Shown piece after piece: positions 56,571 to 64,000 of a stretch of DNA of 64,000 nucleotides. The stretch is from Symsagittifera roscoffensis (lineage: Eukaryota > Xenacoelomorpha > Acoela > Convolutidae). Position 1 is the first letter of the stretch. Each line of letters starts with the position of its first letter. A program made the translations under genes and the position numbers. The notes beneath the pieces were generated by a model. The model was given only the letters and a program-made list of their open reading frames with translations. It had not been told where the DNA came from and searched no databases. The stretch spans positions 58,298,312 to 58,362,311 of the forward strand of contig NC_087066.1 in assembly GCF_963678635.1 (NCBI RefSeq), in the 5' to 3' direction.

Positions 56571-57895
56571 TAAGTCAGAGCAAAACGCAAAATTTTTAAT
56601 TGCTGCGTTTTGAATTAATAGGCGAAAATATGTAATCAATTAGGTATGATGTTCAAAGCAACTTACCGTTTGTTGTTTTTGATTTGTAGCGCGATTCAAT
56701 GCAATGATCCCTTCCTCCTACTAGGTGATAATTTAAAACTTTTGAAATGTGAAAAAAAAACGTAATTAGAACATACAAGTCCGCTTGCGTGGATTTTTTT
56801 TCGAAGGAAAACGATTTTTCAGAAGTTTTTTAATCAATCATGTTAAGGTTAGTAGCTCAACTGCTAGAACTCCAAAACTTGTAGAATAAATTGCCTGCGC
56901 CGCAAGCACCTTTCCTGAAAAAAAAATTGTTATAAAACTATTTTTTGAAAAAAGACCGTATTTGTTTGCGCGGTCTTCCTCAAAGATAATGCGTTCACAA
57001 AAATTTTAGGGTTAGTCAGTCACAAAAAGCTGCCGTAAATCAGTACGAAAAATAGAGAATTTGGAAAACTTTGGCAAGTGATCGGGTGCGGAAATGTGAC
57101 ATAAATAGTCGGCTTGTTTCTTTGGTAATCAGAATTTATTTTTAACAAGATCTAATATCGGTAAGCTTTTATTGTAAACTTTAGGTTTTTGACAACTGTT
57201 CTGGGGTGTAGCACGGCGCATGTGTTCTTGTTAGCACCCGCAGTGGTTTTGGCGTGAAATCTTTCAAAGTTCTTGCAATAACAATAGCTTAAGAAAAAAT
57301 TTTTCTTGTATTTTTTTTGTATAATTATTGCGAGATTTGAATTCTCTTGTTGAAAAAAAGAAAGATTTTGCATTCTACTGAAAAATTATTTTTCAATTAC
57401 TTTAGCTGGTTTTGATACTTCAATTTTTTGAAATTTACTTCAAAATTTCACAACGGATGTAGCTGAAACATTTTCTTCCAGAACGGGAGATACATACAAA
57501 AAATGCGCGAGTGTGTGAAAACAAAGTGCTTAGAAAAAATGTTCAAAATAAGTAGGTTAGAGCTGTAGTTTCAAAAAATGTTTTGTAAAACAAAATGCGC
57601 GTAAGTGATAAAAAAAAACCATTTAAAATTAAACCGTTTAATATAACCGTTTAAAAAAATTAACTTTAAATGCTTTTTGAGAAAAAATCAAGCGTCGAAT
57701 TTATTATACATCATCAATGACACTTCTACGTGGTTACCTGCATTGACAAAAATGGTTTTGGAACGATTTAGATAGATTTTAAATTGATACAAATTGATTA
57801 ACAATGAACATTTCAGGAACTGTAATCCATTTTAAATCGGTTTAAATTGATATTTCTTGATAATTTTGGATCAATTTAATCGTTTCTCTCAAACA
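56571..57895. other. AT-rich DNA with a decayed family B copy
   Basis: Between about 56850 and 57105, CCTGCGCCGCAAGC, TGCGCGGTCTTCCTC and AAATTTTAGGGTTAGTCAGTC match family B in order (copy 6, heavily decayed). No exon was recognised. A minus-strand open stretch at 57152-57373 has no recognisable content. Confidence 0.4.
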
Positions 57896-57966
57896 AATTC
57901 ATCCATTTATATCAATTTATATCCATTTATATCCATCTGAATCTCATTTATATCCATCTGAAACTT
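57896..57966. repeat. ATTTATATCCAT minisatellite
   Basis: Five to six degenerate copies of a 10-12 bp word (ATCCATTTAT, then ATCCATCTGA), the last two forming a ~20 bp higher-order repeat. Confidence 0.7.
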
Positions 57967-58120
57967 CGTGAAACCCAATTAAATTTATTAGAAAACACCC
58001 CTGAGCAGATCGATTTAAACGTCTAAAAAATGCATTCTGAATCGATTCAGATCATTTTTTTGCTGACACTGCCAATAAAATTAGCATTTTAAAAGAACAA
58101 TTAAAACATGCAAAAAATTG

Positions 58121-58395
58121 TAAGTCAGATTTTAGGCAAAAACCTACGTAACAAATTAGGAAAACAATCGATGTAATTTAAATTTTTAGCTCGAAACTTA
58201 GCAACGAAAATATAAAAAAAACATCAGTTTAAATCAGATTCTGCGCAAAAACTTAAGTAACAAATTAAGAAAAGGGTTACAATAAATCGAATTTTGAGCT
58301 AATAAAATTTGCAATGTTTTCTTCAAAAATTATCATTATAAATCAGATATTGGAAAAAACCTTTGTAACAAATCAATTTTTTGAGATCAAATTAT
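58121..58395. repeat. Diverged tandem repeat, ~110 bp period
   Basis: AGTCAGATTTTAGG at 58122, AAATCAGATTCTGCG at 58231 and AATCAGATATTGG at 58341 each precede a CAAAAACC-type word and GTAACAAATTA. Spacing is about 110 bp. No function is recognised. Confidence 0.65.
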
Positions 58396-60108
58396 GCGAG
58401 GATACAATTAGTCTTTTTGTTAAGATACCATACGCTATGGATGTAAAGTGAAAAATGATGGGCATGATTAAATGCAACTTAAGCTCAAAACTGATGAAAC
58501 TTGAAACAAGAATAGGCTGAAATCCGTTTTAATCAGTTACATTTTTAGTTAAAAAGCGGGAGTGCGCACAGTAAAAACACGGGATTTTTGAGTTTAAAAA
58601 AATAGCAAGCGAGTGAACTTCAACCCTGTACATGAGCTACTTAATGAAACAAAAGCTATTAGGCCGGTCTTATGGCTTTTCAGTACTTGATTTTAACGGG
58701 CTCTATGGAAGACGCCAAAAATTGAGTAAAAAAATGGTTGTCTTTCTTAATCTTTCTGGTTCACATTAAAGAAAAATATCTGATACAAATTTAGAGTGGC
58801 TAATACGTGTTGAAAAAAGTGCGAGTCATACAATTTCAATCTAGGATCAATTTTTTCCTGCATGGGTCAACTTAAAATCCTCTCCCCAAACAGACTAAAA
58901 AATTCTTAACGCTTCTGGGAAGATGTTAATCTTTTCCTACTACACTAAAACTGGAGCGAGAAAATTAAGTGGTTACTTTGCAGTAAGTAGACAAAAAACA
59001 GACCAGCCAGTCTGCAAAACGTTTCTTAGTTTTTTTTATACGGCATTTTTTTAAATTTAAAATTACTATACATTAGTCCCCTGACAATTTTGGGCAACTG
59101 AATTTCAGATAATGTTTTCTCAAATATCAGGCTTTGTAACTTGTTTAGAATTATGGTCCCGTTAAGAACCTCGTTTAGATGTATGATCCCGAAAAACTAC
59201 CAATGGTCCCATATAAAAGTCAGTCTGAAACTTTTTTACTAGTAGTTTCTAAGTTTTGTCAATAAATTGATGCTTGTGGTAATTTGATTTTAAAGAAAAC
59301 ATTAGGGTCGAATCTAACGAGAAAAAAAGTTTGCCTTTTGTTTTCATCCACTTGAAGTACTTCAAGTATAATTCTAGAGGTCTGGCGGGACAATTTTTTT
59401 AACGAGTTTTTCAATGAGACTCATCAAAAATGGCGGGAGCATACTTCTAAAAGAGTAGTCAGGCTTTGTTAAAAAGTATTAGTTAAAAAAGTTACATTTT
59501 AACCACATTTGAAAGAACAATTCAAAATAACCTTCTAGATCTTTTTTTAATTCCATACATATTAACAAAATTACATTTAGTTTTGTAGCTAGAGCCTAAA
59601 TTTCTAAAGTAAACCCCCCTCGTGAACAGTTTAACTAAATCAGTAAACAAAACTAAACACGATCTTTCATATCAATCAAGAGAGATTTCATTTTTTTTTC
59701 ATTCTATCATTGACACCATTAATTTTGAAAAACCCTGCAAACTGTCATAGGGCACAGATTTTGAAGCATTGAGGTTTAAAAGTGCATCCAAATGCAATAT
59801 ATGATAGTATGTTATGAACCTTAGCTTCAGCAAAGGTGTAATACCAACTGTGCCCTTTCACATCACAGTCATCAAAAATTCTATAAAAAGAAACTCAACT
59901 CTAGCAAATAACATAATGATAGTCTCATCTAAATCCCAATGATATTAAAAGAATGAAAACAAGCGAATTTTAAACATTTTCACAAAATTTGTGCAATATT
60001 TTTATCATAGATTATGAGTTTTTATATGAAACCTTTTTCTATAGGATTTTCTATAGAATAAATTCAAAATTAAGTTCAAAATTCAAATCTTACTGCGTCT
60101 TTTTGTAG
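58396..60108. other. AT-rich DNA upstream of the exon pair
   Basis: Probably intron or intergenic. A TATAAAAG at 59212-59219 is followed by CAGTCTGAAAC, which is weak promoter-like evidence. No coding stretch was recognised. Confidence 0.35.
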
Positions 60109-60304
60109 TTCAACGAGAACACATTCTGCATTGGGAAGCCCTTCAAACAACTGGCTGAGTGTGTGGTGCAGCACCCCTCCTTAGTGCCCCTCTACTCCGA
60201 GAGTACTCTGGTGGCCCAGGACATGTCCCACTTTGAAGTATTCCACATCAACAAGGTCCTCATCACTGCCGAGACCATTGCCAACAATAACAACCATATC
60301 ACTG
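60109..60304 (+). CDS. Unidentified protein, upstream exon
   Basis: 65 codons plus one base. It contains two Cys residues (TFCIG and AECVV), then HPSLVPLYSESTLVAQDMSH. The polypyrimidine tract before the acceptor (TGCGTCTTTTTGTAG) is good. Confidence 0.7.
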
Positions 60305-60929
60305 GTAAACTGGGGCTCAGGGGGTCTCACCAACACCTTTCTCAATCTCTTCTAGTTTTTTTCTTAGTTCGCGCTCAAAAAAAATTAATTTTGTTTGGAA
60401 ATCACCAAAGAGTTCCTAAAATTAAAACAATGTAAAACAGTATCCTAGAAAAAAAATGAAATATGCACAATCGTAGGCAAATATAAGCACGTATGGAGTT
60501 GACAGGGAAAAAATTTTCAACCATTTTTTTAAGTGATCGGGTTGGTCTGACGCCTTTTTTCAGGAGTTCCACCCCTTCACTGCCCAAAAAATGATCTTTT
60601 AGTACTGTTTTGCTACGCCCATTTCATTGGCCAATCAATTATAAGTTTTTTCTATAAGAGTTTTCGCGTCAACATGTACTAGTTTTGAAGGAGAGGTCGT
60701 GGCAAAAAATGCGAGCGTCAAAATTTCGGATTCGACTTCTGGCTATTTACGCAAAAGAAATAGGTCTAACGCGAACTCATTTTAGATTTGCTGAAAACCT
60801 TGTCCAAAAACCTGCCAGAAGACTGGAGGATTCTGATCGTGTACCGTCCGGAGCACACATACTTGCCACTGTTCGAAGGAGCCAGACAAGAGATGATCAA
60901 GACTCAACTGTCCACAGATGACCTAAGAA
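60109..60929 (+). CDS. Two exons of an unidentified, well-conserved-looking protein
   Basis: Exon 60109-60304 (acceptor TCTTTTTGTAG|TTC, donor ACTG|GTAAAC, phase 1) joins in frame to exon 60786-60929 (acceptor TCATTTTAG|AT, donor AGAA|GTAAGA, phase 1), giving about 113 residues. It reads from FNENTFCIGKPFKQLAECVV through VFHINKVLITAETIANNNNH to LPEDWRILIVYRPEHTYLPL. The codons are much richer in G and C than the surroundings and all four splice signals fit, so this is confidently coding. The order (VLITAE, a helix, DWRILIVYRPEHTYLPLFEG) resembles the central part of some sulfotransferase-like P-loop families (strand, VIxSAE, then VVYRxxxxWLPS). That is a weak pattern match only. The gene continues in both directions, but no further exon was recognised. 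Confidence 0.7.
60786..60929 (+). CDS. Unidentified protein, downstream exon
   Basis: 144 nt, phase 1 on both sides (a symmetric exon). It encodes DLLKTLSKNLPEDW, then RILIVYRPEHTYLPLFEGAR and QEMIKTQLSTDDLR. The other open plus-strand reading frame here (60685-60921) is a shadow: it runs through the intron and ignores the splice sites. Confidence 0.7.
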
Positions 60930-61017
60930 GTAAGAGCATACGTTTTTTCCTATTTGTCTTTTTTTAAATTATCTTTACAGCCAAAGTAGTAGATGTTGGA
61001 GGTGATCAAGGGGGGGA

Positions 61018-61120
61018 GGTGGCTGACCTCCATGTATTAACATAGGCTATAGAGTATCCGGTCAGCCACCTATGTATTAAGATAGGGTATAGAGTCTACA
61101 ATGTATAAGGATAGGGAAAA
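61018..61120. repeat. Inverted repeat plus three ATGTATTAA-type direct repeats
   Basis: AGGTGGCTGACC (61018-61029) and GGTCAGCCACCT (61060-61071) are perfect 12-bp inverted arms around 30 bp. The loop's ATGTATTAACATAGGCTATA and the following ATGTATTAAGATAGGGTATA, then ATGTATAAGGATAGGG, are direct repeats that continue past the hairpin. Confidence 0.7.
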
Positions 61121-61510
61121 CCAATAGTAAGGTTTTATGGTTTGTGTGATGGTAAGATAATGGTAAGAAAAACCTAATTTTTTTGGTTTTTGTGAGGAAA
61201 TGTCTAATTTTTTCACAAAAATCTGGGCGCGCGTTACCTAATTGTGAACAATTAATTGTTAATTACGGGTAGATTGTAGAATAAAGGTTATGTATTTAGT
61301 TTTTTGGTGGATGGTAAGTCAATGGTAAGAGTTTTTGTGCAAAAACTTGGAATTTTTATCAAAAAAATTTTTTCGAAAAAATTCACAACACGATAAGATT
61401 TTGTTTAATTTGATATGATAAAAATTTATTAGATACTTTTACTTTCTACCTATCTGAATCTATTCTGAACCTACAGAGACCTCGAAAAAAAAATCAAATT
61501 TTTTGAGAAA

Positions 61511-61611
61511 AAATTGCAAAAATTTCAAGTGTTTGGAAAAAAATGCAAAAATTTCAAGTATTTGGAAAAAATTGCAAAAATTTCAAGTATTTGGAAAAAA
61601 TTGCAGAAATC
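61511..61611. repeat. ~29 bp minisatellite
   Basis: About four copies of AAAAATTTCAAGTATTTGGA with an A-rich spacer; the last is degenerate. Confidence 0.75.
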
Positions 61612-64000
61612 TCATAATTTTGGCTAATGTATTGTTGCTTTTGATCTAATTTTAAACATACTTTTTCGTATAGATTTTAAAAATAAGCTAGGACTGTATG
61701 TTAATTGGCATTATGTTGAGACAAGGATACAAAATTTTGAATAAAAAAAATAACTTTTTCAAACTATTTTTTCTCAAAATATTGAAATACGATGAAGCTT
61801 ACCTTAATTTGAGCTTAATATTTGGTTATACAATGCTCTAAACACTGAAAAGAAGGTTCATACTAGCAGAATCAATATTGAAACTTCCGGAAAACAGTGA
61901 ACTTAATCGTAATTTTTGAGAAGGTAAAATAAAAAATAATCAAATTTACATGAAATTTTCCATTTCGAACCTTTACTTTGGTTTTTAACTGTTTTTTTTT
62001 GTCCAGTTCAGATATTATTTTTAGGAATCTCAATTCAAATGAACATTAAGGGTAATATCCTATGAAATTTCTAAATCAAACTCCATGATTCAAACTCCAT
62101 GATTCTCATTTTTTTCTCATTGAATTACCCAAATTTGTACAAAAATTACAACTTGTGAGAAATTTTTCATTTTAAAAATTAGAAATTTCTGATTATTGAT
62201 AAAAAATTAACGGTTTATTGCTAAAATTGTTTAAAATGGGATAAATGTTTCTCAAAAATTTATTCGATATTGGCTCAAATTCAACAAAAACTTCTTCATA
62301 ACTGATGATTATCTCTCTGTTGCTTCTGCAACATAACTTTCAAGATTTTCCGTAGAGTTTTTCCATGTTTTAAAGTTATTCTTGCTTTCTGTTTAAAACA
62401 TGTTTTCGCTATTGAACACACTTTACTAGAAAATTTAGTCAAAACTGGAGAATTTAGGAGGAAAATAGTATCAATTGAACGAACAATTTGCTAGCAGAGA
62501 TGAAATTAGAACTGATACCGTATGATAATTACAAAAAAAAATGTTAAAATCTTCCTCGAGGTTCCCCTGTTCAGTTGCTATTGTAAACTATTTAAGCAAA
62601 AATACACATTTTGGAATCATTAACTATCACTTTTCTTGCAAAATAGTTATTAACTTGCTTTTTTTCTTAATTTATGACGGAAATTTTCTCAAAAATATCC
62701 AAGTGAGAAAGAATTGGTGCTAGTTAAAGCATTCAAAAATATGTGTACACAATGAGAATATAAAGGTGTATTTTTACGATCTAAGAACAAATTAGGAGCA
62801 GCTCTATTATTTATAATCTGAAAATCTCCGGAAATACGCAAGAGAACCTAGTTCCTAACATCTACAATATAAAAACTTCTGAAAGAGCGAGTCTCAAAAA
62901 ATTGATTCAGCAAAGCAAGGTGTAAACTGGAACAATTGTGTAATTTTCCAATTTTTATTAAGAAAAAAACTCTATGTAGTAAAAATGTAGTAATGTATTG
63001 TATATAGTGTTGTATATTCTATGTAGTATTGTGTAGCAAGGAAAAGTAGATCTTGAATGCAAGTTTTCGATTTATGCTTTATGTATCTTCTTCCAAAAGA
63101 TGTCGAATTGGGTTTGCTTTTCAAAAATTATCTTCAAAACATTTGATCTTTCATATAAAGTACCAAAAATATCAAATGATAACAATTTTTTCTAATGAAT
63201 TACGGATAAATATAAGACTTTGAGAATTTTTATGTTGGATTTTTTTTCTCACGATATACTTTATAAGCTAAATTTTAGTAAAAGTATCTCAAATCTCTTA
63301 AGGATTAAATTGAGTTTCTATCTCATTTTAGCATTTTCTCAGTTTCTGCTTCATCTACTTTCTACCAAATGAATCCAATTTGAGCAAATTTTTATTTGAA
63401 AATTGAATTTTAGATGGAAAAATGTATCGTTTCAACGAACGATCAATAATCCGAAGCTGAATTAATACCATAAACCCATTACTAAAAAGCTTTAAAGGAT
63501 TTTCTCAAGCTCATAACTGTATAATGCTGTTTTAAATCTGAATTTTTTTTTAGAATAAATGTTTAGTTGGAATGATGTGTATCATTATCTTGAAACTTTC
63601 AAAGTTTAGCAAAAAATACATTTTTTCAAGGTCATTTATCAATTTCTTTTCTGAAATTATCAAAAAATCAATAGAAAAACATTATTCTTAATAAGTCAAA
63701 CCACATTATCTGCATAAAAAGCTCTGCTCTATGAACAAATTTTTACAAGCACTAAACAAGGAAAACTTTAAAATAGTAACTACAAAAAACCTTTCAATTA
63801 GTTGATGTTTTCCAAATATCCAAGTCTTACAATTTTTAGGCGCATACTTAAATACTCCTTAGCAAATGCTATGCACTCTACTACAAATTTATCACAACAA
63901 AGTCTCCGCAAGCTTGCAACTAAGGGAGTTTTTACTGTTGATTAAAAGTTTTCGGATCGAGTTCCATGGAAAGCTTCACGTCGATTTGAACTCGATTTTT
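61612..64000. other. Very AT-rich DNA, no feature recognised
   Basis: No exon, RNA gene or repeat end is supported. It is probably intron or intergenic sequence downstream of the exon pair at 60.1-60.9 kb. Confidence 0.4.

Noticed and set aside
60685-60921. Plus-strand 78-codon frame overlapping the downstream exon at 60786-60929
   Set aside because: It runs through the intron in a different frame from the one that joins the two exons, and ignores the strong acceptor at 60785.

Overview
The window looks like nuclear DNA of an AT-rich, intron-bearing eukaryote, most likely an invertebrate animal. Long open frames are absent. The only convincing protein-coding pieces are short exons bounded by splice signals, and most of the sequence is mobile-element debris and tandem duplications. 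I cannot name the species. The identifiable families (typical 2-Cys peroxiredoxin, a FLYWCH/MULE transposase relic, a tRNA-derived SINE, hAT-like MITEs) fit many invertebrates.

Layout. (1) 1-6379: 2.4 copies of a 2.6-2.7 kb tandem unit built largely from inverted copies of a ~530 bp repeat, here called family A. A carries a very regular hairpin. More A copies, some head to tail, lie at 6262-7077, about 11-12 kb, 29.1-29.85 kb, 31.2-31.7 kb and 56.3 kb. (2) 7.1-15.2 kb: AT-rich DNA with no recognised gene and two hAT-like MITEs (family B). (3) 15.2-19.2 kb: three 1.34 kb tandem units, each with a ~265 bp palindrome made of TTCGAC/GATGTCC words. A related 22-bp array lies at 20.5-20.9 kb. (4) 23.15-26.3 kb, minus strand: three exons of a 2-Cys peroxiredoxin, with a tRNA-derived SINE and a palindrome-rich repeat (family C) in one intron. 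(5) 34.7-51.9 kb: three tandem 5.4-5.95 kb units, each with a decayed MULE transposase on the minus strand, a ~613 bp element with 21-bp terminal inverted repeats, a tRNA-Glu-like 5' half and a possible minus-strand exon. (6) 52-64 kb: a methyltransferase-like exon (53.05-53.31 kb), a ~2 kb block of clearly higher GC content (about 54.0-56.15 kb), two well-spliced exons of an unidentified conserved protein (60.11-60.93 kb), then very AT-rich DNA with minisatellites.

Function. The peroxiredoxin is the only gene whose role is clear (peroxide reduction, probably cytosolic). Its exon with the resolving cysteine was not found. The other exons are pieces of genes extending through large introns or out of the window. 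The three tandem arrays together occupy roughly 43% of the window. Copies within each array differ by substitutions and indels, so they are unlikely to be plain assembly duplicates.

The most interesting unexplained signal is family A. Its 15-nt hairpin contains the GCGAAGC mini-hairpin sequence, shows paired (compensatory) changes between copies, and forms a larger nested stem where copies are joined head to tail. A rolling-circle or structured-RNA element is one explanation, but this is inference.
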